A stretch of DNA of 24,435 nucleotides. It comes from Intoshia linei (Eukaryota > Orthonectida > Rhopaluridae). Positions 1-9,935 of the stretch are shown here, in pieces. The notes below the pieces were generated by a model, which was not told the DNA's origin, searched no databases, and saw only the letters and a list, made by a program, of their open reading frames with translations. Both the position numbers and the translations under genes were made by a program. Where the stretch lies: contig LWCA01000411.1 of assembly GCA_001642005.1 (NCBI GenBank), positions 4,309 to 28,743 of the forward strand, read 5' to 3'. Position 1 is the first letter of the stretch. The number at the start of each line of letters is the position of its first letter.

Positions 1-455
1 AAAATATCCTTTTTCCAATATTATTTTCAAAAATATTATGAGTTGTTACGAACTTTTACGCAACTAGAACGCTATCATTAAGATTGTTAAAATTAAAGGA
101 AGCCTTATGACCGTTCAACCTACGTCAACACAAAATAAAAGAAATTTCTCTACTGCNATTTTACGAAATCTTATGAAAAAAATCCACTTCATCAAACCAC
201 AAATAAAAAATTTAATTTTCCAGTCTTTAATGGAAAAATATCCTTTTTCCAATACTTTTTTAAAAATTTCTTATTCCAATTACAAATTACTAACGCTTGA
301 GGGAATTATCCTCTTTTTCCAATATTATTTTGAAAAATATTATGAGTTATTACGAACTGGAACGCTATCATCAAGATTGTTAAAATTATAGGAAACCCTT
401 ATGAACGTTCAACCTACGTCAACACAAAATGAAAGAAATTTCTCTACTACTTATA
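1..455. repeat. Diverged tandem duplication, period about 300 bp
   Basis: Bases 7-157 recur at 309-455 with an offset of 293-304 bp. Both copies share the string ATCATYAAGATTGTTAAAAT and, further on, CGTTCAACCTACGTCAACAC, followed by AAAATRAAAGAAATTTCTCTACT. A third partial start (TATCCTTTTTCCAATACT) occurs near 238. The second copy lacks about 11 bp present in the first. The 94-codon open frame across 107-391 is simply the repeat read through and has no recognisable protein character. One unresolved base (N) lies at 157. This is probably the edge of a satellite or tandem array that continues to the left of the window. Confidence 0.75.
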
Positions 456-639
456 ATTTCGTTACAAAACGTAGAACGCGTTAAAAAGACGAATCTATCA
501 ATATTACATGTATGTAATATGTATAATAAATAATATTGTATGTGTTTTGAAACACTTTTTCAACAATCTAAAATAAATAAATTTTTTTTTAATTAAATTT
601 GTAAATTTCAATTTAGTAATCAAATAAAATTTCTTTATG

Positions 640-760
640 TTTCTATAATTTTTAATGTTTCTATTTTAGATGAATAAAAATTTTTTATTTTTCCCGGGAA
701 ATTAAAAATTAAATTTCCCGGTTCTCGACTTTTTTCATTTCCTGGGAAATCAGAATCACT
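640..760 (-). mobile_element. hAT-like MITE end with hairpin
   Basis: Read on the minus strand, the segment begins near 757 with TAGTGATTCTGATTTCCCAG, which resembles the CAGTGATTC-type termini of some hAT elements. It then runs into a GC-rich motif that stands out from the AT-rich background. A perfect 10-bp inverted repeat (694-703, CCGGGAAATT, against 712-721, AATTTCCCGG) is separated by 8 bp, and a third related arm lies at 739-750. The opposite end was not found, so this may be a fragment or a solo end. Confidence 0.45.
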
Positions 761-829
761 ACTTATCATGCTTTTTTGATACTCCAAAAAACAAATTAAT
801 TGTTAAATTTCAAAATCGTTTGTTTATAA

Positions 830-1425
830 AGAGGTTTTAATTTAGTATCTTTTTTTATTTCGAACTCATTTTATTAACATGATAAAAAAAAACATTTGAA
901 ATGATTAACGGTCCTACAATTAAAAAAAAAAAGATTATTTTGATAAAGCTTATTCCAGTTGATATAACTATAATTTCAACCTCATAAATTTATGCATTCC
1001 TGGTGAAAAATAACTTTTAATATATTTTCAACCAATATTTTTCAAATGTTTGGAATGTTAATAAAAAATGAGCATTTTCAAACTTCTACATATTTACAAT
1101 AAAGATATATGGGTGAAAATCTCTTAAATTGGTTACATCGGGTTTTTTTCATTGCTCCGCAATTTTTCATTTTCAAAAAGTTTAAAATGACTGTACTAAA
1201 ACTACAAAAACAAAGTACTAAAAAGTACAAATTTGTTATTATCATTTTTATATTTATTACTATTTTGCTAAAATTCATCAGCAATATATATTTAAAGAGT
1301 TGATAACGTTAATTATTGATACATAATATTTTTTATTCATCTAAAGCAGATTTTGAATATATACCATCATATTCATAAAGAAAGTACCTGTACCTGTATT
1401 TACAATTTAATTTTTTCTGGCTTTA
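830..1425 (+). repeat. Dispersed repeat, copy 1
   Basis: This is a diverged copy of a repeat also present at 5540-6025, 8810-9515 and 12370-12790. Shared landmarks in order are a T-run followed by ATTTCGAA and ATTTTATTAACA, then GCTTATTCCAGTTGATA, CTTTTAATATATT, ATATGGGTGAAAATCTC, ATTGCTCCGCAATTTTT and TCTAAAGCAGATTTTGAATA. The two overlapping 60-70 codon open frames at 1078-1303 are chance frames inside it. It lies upstream of the receptor exons and may sit in that gene's 5' intron. No coding content was recognised. Confidence 0.7.
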
Positions 1426-1904
1426 AGCCTGTAAGCTAAATTTATTTATGAGGATTTTTAGGATTATTTACTTTTTTGACTTTATTTTTAAGATTATACA
1501 CTCATTTTCCCTAAAAAATTAAAAACATAGGATCACAAAATTATTTACACAAATGTTAATAAATTTTAAAAATGTACAAATTGAATCAGATTTTTTGTGA
1601 ATAAGTTATTTCGTTTATATTTTAAGTTAAGTTTGTTATTTTTAGTCTTCAACCCAGCGTTTACGCACTGCGAACTTGCGATAGCCGAGACCCTCTTCTA
1701 ATTGACTTAAAATGACATTATTTAGTAAAGACTACTTTACTAAATGTACTTTCGTAAAAAGTATCATTTATATTATAAATGAAAATATTTGAGTAGGATA
1801 GAATGAATTTTAAGTTTGTAAATAGATGTCACATATTCTATTCCATGAACTTTAAAGCAAATTTTAAAATGTTAAATCTACAAAAATAATTTGTATTTAT
1901 TTAG

Positions 1905-3203
1905 CTGCGAAGGATGCAAAGGTTTTTTTAAAAGAACTGTTCGTAAAAACTTGGTTTATTCGTGTCGAGATGAGCGGAATTGTATTATTGATAAGCGCCA
2001 ACGAAATCGTTGTCAACATTGTAGATATAGAAAATGCATCAATACTGGCATGAAAAAAGAAGGTTTATATTAATGTTTTTAATTGTTTTTATTATGTAAA
2101 ATGATAACTCTGATCATTCATCTTTAATTTTGTTTAACCATAATGTAATTTCTCATGTCGCACTTGTTTAACAAAGAAACATTTATAACTTATTTAGCTG
2201 TTCAAGAAGAACGTCGTCAAACTAGAATGCCAAACACAAATAAATTGGACGAACACGAAAAAGAAAATAATCCATTATACATAAATGGAGACGCTGATGA
2301 TGTCGCCCGCGTAATGAATTGTTATAAAATTGTTGAAAATTTCATGGAAAATGCTAAACTCAATACAGATATTCAGGTAGCCAATTAGTTTTTTAAATGT
2401 ATTAAATTCACTCTAGTCTAATCGTTGGAATTTAATAATAGATTTAAGCAACAAATACATTTGCAGTTTGGTTTTATGGATTAAAAACCTGAAAATTGAA
2501 AAATTAACAATGCCCGACATTTTGGTGCTGATCAGACAAAGTAAAAATGTAATGTCATAATTCAATAATTTTAGACATGCTGGAACTGCAAATTTTATAT
2601 ATTGCGTTTAAATCACGAAATTTAAATGATGCATTGTTCATGGACCCTCAATTGCATCTCTCTAAAAACTACTTATTATCCATTGGCTGTGGTCAGTTAT
2701 ACAACAGGATTAAAATGGAACTCATCATAAAACTAAACGAACTAAAAATGGATGAAAACGAATTCAACTTTATGAGTTTAATTATTCTTTTTAATCCTCT
2801 TTCAGAAGGATTAGACTTTACCATAAAACATTTTATCGGTAATTCACGAGATCAAGGTTATTTACTTTTATCTCAATATTGTAAAGTACACTACCCAACC
2901 GATAGCAATAGATTTGCTCGCCTTTTACTTAGACTTCCAGGGCTAAGAAGTATTTCTCTCAAAGTTTACGAACAATTTGATATTAATAAGGCAAATTTTA
3001 ATTGTCCTCCCTCAATTCTTTACGATGTGCTAGCCAATAAAGCTGATTATTTTGACCAAGCCGACATTGATGAAATTTACTTTACTAAACAAAAATTATT
3101 AATTTGCAAAACCGAAGGTTCCGTTAACTCAGAGTCTACTACTATTAACGACACGCACAATTCAAACGAAGTTGTATTAAATAATAATTCTATTTTACGT
3201 TAA
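1905..3203 (+). CDS. RXR/ultraspiracle-like nuclear receptor, 5' incomplete
   Basis: Ligand-regulated zinc-finger transcription factor of the RXR/USP (NR2B) group; in arthropods the canonical member is the obligate partner of the ecdysone receptor in the nucleus. Exons read: 1905-2062, 2198-2376, about 2442/2449-2540 and 2575-3203. The first begins inside zinc finger 1 with [15 protein letters not shown] (P-box CEGCKG), then the second finger and GMKKE. The next continues [12 protein letters not shown], the RXR C-terminal extension. The ligand-binding domain follows: [13 protein letters not shown] (helix 3 region), [28 protein letters not shown] and a helix-12-like ILYDVLA. About 45 low-complexity residues follow it. 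The first half finger and A/B domain are not in the window. The 2376 donor (phase 0) does not match any obvious acceptor for the third exon (phase 1 or 2), so an unseen splice site, an indel or decay is possible. Family assignment is firm; intactness is not. Confidence 0.88.
2541..2574 (+). other. 34-bp intron in the receptor gene
   Basis: The intron begins GTAAAAATG and ends AATTTTAG. It joins the exon ending LVLIRQ (phase 1) to the exon starting AC-ATG, giving an in-frame Asn codon across the junction. The joined reading matches the RXR helix 3-5 region in register. It is the shortest intron read in the window. Confidence 0.75.
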
Positions 3204-3233
3204 TATTGTACCATCCAATTAATAAAATTGTTA
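3204..3233. promoter_or_regulatory. 30-bp convergent intergenic gap with poly(A) signal
   Basis: The TAA stop of the plus-strand receptor gene ends at 3203 and the minus-strand XPR1 stop codon ends at 3234. Between them lies AATAAA at 3221-3226 on the plus strand, suited to the receptor transcript. The 3' ends of the two mRNAs almost certainly overlap, because any XPR1 3' UTR must run antisense into receptor coding sequence. Confidence 0.7.
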
Positions 3234-6200
3234 CTAAATGTCTATTTTTATTTTCAATTTTTTTTTATCAGGTTTAGGTGATTCATCATTGTATCTTGAA
3301 CTTTCAGGTTTTATACTAATGTCTCGAACTGCTCTGAATTCTCCGCCTAAATTTTTAATGAGATTGTCATTCTTTTATAAATTACAATTGTTGAGGTGTT
3401 CATTTTCTAGACGAAAAAAATTCCATATAAAACGTCTAAAAATTTCAATCACGGCAATCATTGTTGATAGATAGATATTGTATAATCCCTTGTATATCAA
3501 GACGTATGCTACAACCCATTGTAATCTTCCAAAGAAATTTGTTATGATGGCAAAATAATAGGCAAACTAAAAGATTTTTAAATGTACCAAATGAATATGT
3601 ATAACCTTACTATTGTACCCCATATCTTCTCGTAGTAAAATGGTATCAAATTTCCAGGTTTGAAATAAACTCCAGTCCATTAAATAGTCCCATAATAATT
3701 TGTATAAAAATGACATGAACGCAGTTACAACAGCAACAATGAAAAAAACATTTGAAAATTTTGGATCTAGATATTTTTATTAGTTTTTTTTCGTTTATTA
3801 TTACATTTTAGGCTCATGATAAAATAGACGCTTAGAAATATGATTGATATGATTTGACTAAAATATTTTCCAGCATTAACGAAATGAGGAAAGAATTTTT
3901 TAGTATCCCGGTATCTACGTAAACATTGAGCCATTCGAAGCCAGGATGGCAACATTGATGTTATTAATAATGATACATATTGTATATACTGATCCATTTT
4001 TGGTTCAGCTAAAATAAAGTTAATGTAAAGTGGAAAATTATACGTCAACTGGAGGTTGTGATCCCTGATTTACGTTACATAACGGTTTTACTTAAGGCTG
4101 CTAACTGTTTTTTAATATTCTCATTATTTGAAGTTGTCCTTTATTATAAAAATTTTAATTTTGATTAGATTCGACACGGGATTGTCCACTCTGCATTTAG
4201 ATTAGGTAAAAATTATTAATATGCATCATATCACATTATCGTCCCAAATCTTATCTATACCTACATATTATAGGCTACAATTATGGGGATTAGCGTAAAA
4301 TTGTTAAAAAATTATAAAGTAGTGTAATGGTAGTTAGGTTAAAATAATATTCACGTATTTTAATTTTTTTAAACCGAGTTGACAACCTGAGCTTGACTAT
4401 ATTTGATATTAATAATAATAAACATACGTAGTGATGTGACAGTATAATCAAGAAGTATAAAATAATAAACAGCATATGCAATATCTTGGAATAATACTGT
4501 TAAGCTAGTTAATTGGTCTGCTATCCAAAAATCAGAAAATGAAACTGGAAAATAGGGCGCCAAAAAGACTTTAAACTAGTCTAAATATATTTATATTTAT
4601 ATAAAATTATACCAAGACAGTTATTAGCCATTTACGTGTTGAATGATAATATGTGTTGATCGGATTGAAAATTAAAAATAAAATAATAACAACACAAAGT
4701 AAAGGATATACATAGCTAGGGATTGATGGAATTGGTTCATAGACACATACACACAAGAATGTTAAGCATATTAATATCAGAAAAGAAGATATCTAAAATT
4801 AGGGATATACTAGGTTGACTGTTATGTACTACGTACCAACAGCACCTAGCTGTGGCGAAAGAACATTTTTATTCTATCAAAAAAATCAATTCACGTTAAA
4901 AATTTAACTTAAACATCCTACTATTCACTATTATCAATCCTTTAATTGAGTCGTTCCCAACTTGTTTCAGGTACCACCGTCATATCACATTACTTTTTAC
5001 TTTACAATGAATTATTCCATTTTAAATTTTTTTTGTAAACATTTGCGTAAAGAATTTTAAAAAACAACTGTTATCCCAATTTTTTAAAACATCCTAAACA
5101 TTGTCATAAATAACATAAATTCCAAAAAAAATAGAATTATAATAACTTTTTTTAACCCTGAAGATATATTTTTTTTAAATTTAAATTTATAACAATATTC
5201 ATGATTTTGAAATCCGTATCAGAGTATATATTTTTTTAAATTCTCGCACTCGTTTAATTTTTAAAAAAAAAGGACAATTGGGCTTTTTGACCCGTAAGAT
5301 GTGAGTTTGGGAGGTTGCAATTTATTTTGTTAACACCCCGGAAAAAACTGTAATTGAAATGTGGACTTTATAAAATTCTAAAACATTCAAATTCAATTCA
5401 ATTTACATTCATTTAATAAAGATTTTTATTACAACAAAAAAAATTCACTCTTTAATTTAAAAGTGAAAGTATAGGGATTCCCTGCTTATATAAAGTAATT
5501 TAGTTAAAAACGTATTACTATTAATTTATTTATTTTTCTATCTGTTACCATTTATCTAAGAAAGTAATAAGCTTATAGTTTCAAAAATTGCATATTTCTA
5601 TTACAGTTTTTAGAAAGTGATGTTTTATCGCAAATTTCAGTTTCCGAAATTAAGTCTTTCAAGGATTAAAAACCCTATTTATTTTTTATTTTTTTTAAAA
5701 TTCAAACGAGTCCTAGAATTTAAACAAAATTATTATGATACAGTTATATCCAGTTAACACACATAAAAAATTTCAATCTGATTAAGTGACGCCTTCATGG
5801 TCAAAAAAACACTTTAGTATTCTTTTTTTTTTATTTCGAAATTATTTTATTAACACAAAAAATTTGAAATAAGTAATGGTTCTAAAATTAAAAAACATGT
5901 TTATTCTGATAGAGCTTATTCCACTTGATATAAATACAAAATTTCAACCCCAGAAACCTACATATTCCCGGTTAAAAATAACTTTTAATATATTATCAAC
6001 CAATATGTTTCAAATTTTCACTTTAAATTAAAAGGTAATATGAAATGATGGTTCCATGGTAAAACAAGTTTGGAAATTACTTCTTTAAAAGATTGATAAT
6101 AGTGAATAGTAGCATTTTTAAGTTACATTTTCTTATTGAATTTATTTTTTGGTAGAATTAAAAAAGTCTGCCCTCGGCAGATTAAGGTTCTGCTTGTACG

Positions 6201-8062
6201 TAGTACTTAATGGTCAACCTAGCTTTTATTATAAATTACTTCTAAGAGAGATATAAATCCCAAATTATCTCTAGGATTGACACCAAAAATCAGAACGTGA
6301 TTAATTCCATGTTTTCTCCAGGTATAAGTATTTACACTCACACATAACAGGTGGAGGGATGGTATTATAGGTATTCTAAAAAGCTGGACCAAGCTAGGTA
6401 AATGAGTATTTTGCATGATTTTGCGTCCATCCTGAAATACTAAATTAATGACATCACTGAAAACTTTAATTAATTATTAATGTACAAATTTTAATTAATT
6501 AATTACTTAATTTTGTTAATGATAATAACATAGAAATTACGTTTTATTGTAATTAAAATGGTAATACAAGCAGACAATCCCAAAAACACACCAGTTCGAA
6601 ATGATGCTGTAGGGTTTGCCTAAACAATGTATTATTACACAATTTATAACGAAACCTTTTCTTCTATGGGTGGTACACGTAATCGTTTCATAGCTTTGGA
6701 TCTATCTTTATTTTCCAAGTGCTTAATAACTGCATCCTACATTTTTAATGTTAAATTAACTCATAATAATGTTTTTTATACAATTAGCCCAAAGGTATGT
6801 AAACTTTTTAAATTATGACACCTTTCCAATTTATCTGTCAAAACATTGTAATTAATATTTAATATATGGTTAATTGCTATATAGCCAAAGTTATTATTAA
6901 TCCTTAGTTATTTCCACTAACTTTTTTTAAATGTATGTCTGTGTGTCCACGTGTATGTTTGTTTGTCTGTCACATGTCTGTAACCATTTATTTAAAAAAG
7001 TAAAAGATGTAGAGTTTAAAAACGCCAATTTATAATACAATTTTTCGCGGGTGATGTTTTATCGCAAATTTTGTTTTCAGAAATTGAGTTCTTCAGGCCA
7101 AAAACCACAATTATTATTTTTTTATAAATCACCAATTCTTGAACTAAGGATAGTAAGCTGCAAAAGTAATACTTATGAACTTTTATATATTATAAAAACC
7201 TCAGTATCTAAAATGAGTTTATTAATGTTGGTGTCCTTTTTAAAAAAGCTGTTATGAATATGTGTATCCATCCATTCACTTCCTTCATCACTTTGAAATA
7301 TTTTGTCAAACTTTTTTAAAATTTTACGAAATCCGGTAAAATTTAATCTTTTAAAATCTTGTAAAATGGCTAATGAAAGGTAGTATTCGCTAAAGGCTAA
7401 CTTTAAATGATGTCTATCCAAAACTGTCCTTTTTTCTCTGTCTAATTTTAAGTTATTTGTGTGTTTGCGTAGTCTTTTAAATATGTTTGCAGTGTTTATT
7501 TTCTTTTCTTTAGGTTTAGAGTTTTCTTCCAATTTTTCAAGGAATAATTTCAATAAATGTAATAAATCTTTCAAGCGGCGTTTAGCCTCAATCAGTTTTT
7601 CTAAATTTTAGTTTCGGTTTTTAAGAATATTACATAGAAATACTTATCCTACCATTGAAATTGTATAAACCAATGTATTGGTCCATTAAAATTTTAATAG
7701 TAACTACTCTTTCTGTTTTAATCTTAGTTTCATGCTTATTAATGTACCTTGATAAAAACTATCAACTTTTTCCAATTCCCGGTGACATGTATCAAAGAAG
7801 AGATTTTTAATGTATTTACAACGTTCGTCTAAAAATTACTAACTGTAGTAAAAATTTAGAAAAATTATACTTTCATCAACAATTTCGGTAATTTCACAAA
7901 TTTCCACTTTAGAAATTTCATTTTGTCCGCTATAGATAATTTGTTTCATGTACTAAAACAATATCAAATTTATAATTCTCCCTCCAAATGTACCTCATAA
8001 TCAATATATTGTATACGCCATTCGGGAGTAATATGCGTAAATAAATGTTCCGCAAATTTCAT
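3234..8062 (-). CDS. XPR1: XPR1/SYG1 family phosphate exporter, complete, 13 exons
   Basis: Plasma-membrane inorganic phosphate exporter gated through an N-terminal SPX domain that senses inositol pyrophosphates (family knowledge). Exons in transcript order: 8062-7994, 7952-7871, 7828-7748, 7600-7200, 6736-6656, 6619-6541, 6439-6240, 4792-4613, 4575-4428, 4008-3805, 3766-3606, 3566-3386, 3346-3234. All junctions are GT-AG, all phases agree, and the total is 1980 nt (659 aa), close to the roughly 700 aa of animal XPR1. The start [19 protein letters not shown] is the classic SPX N-terminus. [13 protein letters not shown] (about residues 165-177) carries the basic inositol-phosphate-binding cluster. 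[10 protein letters not shown] ends the SPX part. Hydrophobic segments follow, with [25 protein letters not shown] and [13 protein letters not shown]. The EXS signature is [20 protein letters not shown], then [17 protein letters not shown] and [11 protein letters not shown]. The C-terminal tail is short. No disabling change was seen. Confidence 0.95.
4810..6222. mobile_element. Mariner-like non-autonomous element inside XPR1 intron 7
   Basis: Both ends carry the terminus CTAGGTTGACNNTTANGTAC with inverted repeats of roughly 205 bp (4810-5015 against 6018-6222). The outer bases AGGTTGRCTGNTANGT resemble irritans-type mariner ends, and the TA inside the flanking CTAG could be the target duplication. 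The interior has a central block (5170-5400) and the dispersed repeat (5540-6025) but no transposase frame. The element fills the intron: 17 bp of intron remain on each side, including the donor (6238-6239) and acceptor (4793-4794). Class assignment is inference; insertion and inverted termini are seen directly. Confidence 0.8.
5540..6025 (+). repeat. Dispersed repeat, copy 2 (inside the mariner-like element)
   Basis: It shares the order of landmarks with the other copies: GTGATGTTTTATCGCAAATT, GTCCTAGAATTTAAA, CCAGTTAACACACATAAAAA, AAGTGACGCCTTCATGGTCA, the T-run followed by ATTTCGAAAT, and GAGCTTATTCCACTTGATA. Because this copy lies between two terminal inverted repeats, it suggests that the copies elsewhere in the window are internal fragments of the same transposon family. 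Confidence 0.7.
6880..7135 (+). repeat. Transposon fragment in XPR1 intron 4
   Basis: This stretch contains the TGT-rich tract GTATGTCTGTGTGTCC, then ACCATTTATTTAAAAAAGTA and GGTGATGTTTTATCGCAAAT with a downstream CAGGCCAAAAACC. These match the central part of the family found at 5500-5700 and 12170-12390. It makes up most of the 463-bp intron, whereas the gene's other introns are mainly 36-42 bp. Confidence 0.65.
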
Positions 8063-8809
8063 TCCAAAACTTTATATTTTTTAATTCAACCTTTTTAAAA
8101 TTCCGTTAAATTAACTGTTTGTTTAATCTGAAATTTAATGTAAACAAGAGTAGTAATACGAATATTTTAAAAATGATAATTTATTGGGATATAATGTTAA
8201 AAACTTTAATGTTAGACTGCATCAATTGTATTTGTTTTTCGGTTTGCAATTAATTTCGTTTACATGGTAAATTAATAGAACATTGTTCAGTTCCACAGGT
8301 ACCCTGTTAGTCGTCTAATTGAAATTTAATTATACCAATTTTTTCATTTTATTACGCTGCAATTTTATCCACTTTATGCAGCCTATATTTCATTTTTCAC
8401 ATACACGTTAATGTTTTTGACTTAACTAGGTCAGTCTCCTACTAAGACAATATCTCAAATTTAAATCAATATTTAGGATTTTAGTATACTTTGATAAAAA
8501 GTAAATACATTTTTAAATGTCTTTTTTGATAAAATACTCAATATTTTTTGATATTATTAAACAATCGTACACTAAATAGTTTGAATCTCAACACTTTGTA
8601 ATCATTATACATTTACTTGTTATTATTTGAACAGTATGATATGATCATTATCATTACTCGAAGCATTATAATTATGCAATAATATTTCAAATATTCTTGA
8701 CTATGTTCAATTAAATTGATTTTAACTATAAAATAATCAAAATACAAGAGTTGAAACTATATCAGCCATGTTAAACTCATACCTAGGCAGCCTAAGCAGG
8801 ATACTAAAG
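8063..8809. other. XPR1 upstream region, no gene seen
   Basis: This AT-rich sequence holds the 5' flank and presumably the promoter of the minus-strand XPR1 gene. No coding frame, structured RNA or convincing core promoter motif could be singled out from the base composition. Confidence 0.5.
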
Positions 8810-9515
8810 CAGCCCTAGAATTTTTACAGGTGGTACAGTTTTATCCTGTTAACACACCATAAAAGTTCAATCTGAATAAGTGACGCCTTTACGGTCAAAA
8901 AAGTACTTTAATATTCATTTTTTTTTTTATTTCGAAACTATTTTATTCAAAAAAATTATTCTGATACAGCTTATTCCAGTTGATACAAATACAAAAAATT
9001 TCAACCTCAGAAATCTATGCATTCTCGGTGAAAAATAATTTTTAATATATTATCAACCAAATCATTTTTCAAATTTTTGGATTAAAATAAAAATTGAAAA
9101 TGTAAATATTGATCCTACAATTTTAAAAAAAAAGTGCAATTTGTAGTCTACACTATTTTCAATAACGATATATGGGTGGAAATCTCGTAAATTGATTTCT
9201 TCGGATTTTTTATCATTGCTACGCAATTTTTAAATTTTAAAAAGTTTAAAATCGCTTTGTATTAAATTTTAGTCTAAAACTACAATAAAGTACTACAAAG
9301 TAAAACTTTGTTATTATAATTTTTGTATTTATTACAAAGTGGTAAAATTCATTCGAAATATGTTTTTAAAGTATGATATAATTAACGAAATAATTATTGA
9401 TTCAAAAGTGATATTTTTTACCCATCGAAAGCAGATACTAAATATATAGCATAACATTAAAAAAGAAAATGCAGGTTTACAATTTTATTTTAAAAAAAAT
9501 TCCATGTGAGTTTTT
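8810..9515 (+). repeat. Dispersed repeat, copy 3
   Basis: It begins with AGCCCTAGAATTTTTACAGG and contains TCCTGTTAACACACCATAAA, AAGTGACGCCTTTACGGTCA, the T-run with ATTTCGAAAC, GCTTATTCCAGTTGATA, ATATGGGTGGAAATCTCG and ATCGAAAGCAGATACTAAAT. It aligns along its length with copies 1 and 4. No open frame of note and no terminal repeats were found, so it looks like an internal fragment. Confidence 0.7.
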
Positions 9516-9722
9516 TCCGGCGCAGAACATACGATAAATTTCAATTTTAAAAATAAACATCTTCACTAACAAAATTACAAATTACCATTATTTAGAAATA
9601 TAAAAAAGGCTTAATGTACTATGTATATTTAATATGTATTAAATGACATTAGGTTATTTTTAATTGATGTAATTTTTATTTTTTTCTTAGCATTGTATCA
9701 ATAAACCTAAAAACTAAAATAA

Positions 9723-9935
9723 TTATACAAGAAATACATACAATGTCATTTCACTAATGCGATGCGGCTCTTTGTCCGTTTGAGCCCAATTGATATTTAT
9801 TTTTCGTTGTGGCCAAATTCCATAATTTTGAGATTCCGTCAATGTGTAAGGACTAAAATTTTCACTACAGTGTTTTTGAAATTTCCGATTCTCGACTAAA
9901 ATAATCCAATTTGTAATGAAACGGATTCTGCAATC
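9723..9935 (-). CDS. Unrecognised 70-codon open stretch behind a splice-like acceptor
   Basis: On the minus strand an acceptor-like ATATCTAG at 9936-9943 is followed by 70 codons with no stop before TAA at 9723-9725. The residues are well mixed and include aromatic and charged positions, for example IILVENRKFQKHCSENFSPY and PQRKININWAQTDKEPHRIS. The local base composition is less AT-rich than the flanks. There is no ATG-initiated frame, so it would be a last exon or a fragment. I do not recognise the family. No upstream exon was found, and it may equally be non-coding transposon sequence whose composition keeps one frame open by chance. Confidence 0.3.
   Translation of the reverse strand, partial: DCRIRFITNWIILVENRKFQKHCSENFSPYTLTESQNYGIWPQRKININWAQTDKEPHRISEMTLYVFLV

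Noticed and set aside
107-391. 94-codon plus-strand open frame
   Set aside because: It spans the tandem duplication and an unresolved base, and the translation is AT-driven low complexity with no family character.
1078-1303. Overlapping open frames on both strands
   Set aside because: They lie inside a dispersed repeat with three other diverged copies in the window, where the frames are not kept.
3238-3474. 78-codon plus-strand frame after the receptor stop
   Set aside because: It is antisense to the last two XPR1 exons, which match the family in the opposite strand.
4290-4481. Minus-strand frame overlapping XPR1 exon 9
   Set aside because: It is out of register with the exon reading [10 protein letters not shown] and mostly covers intron 9.
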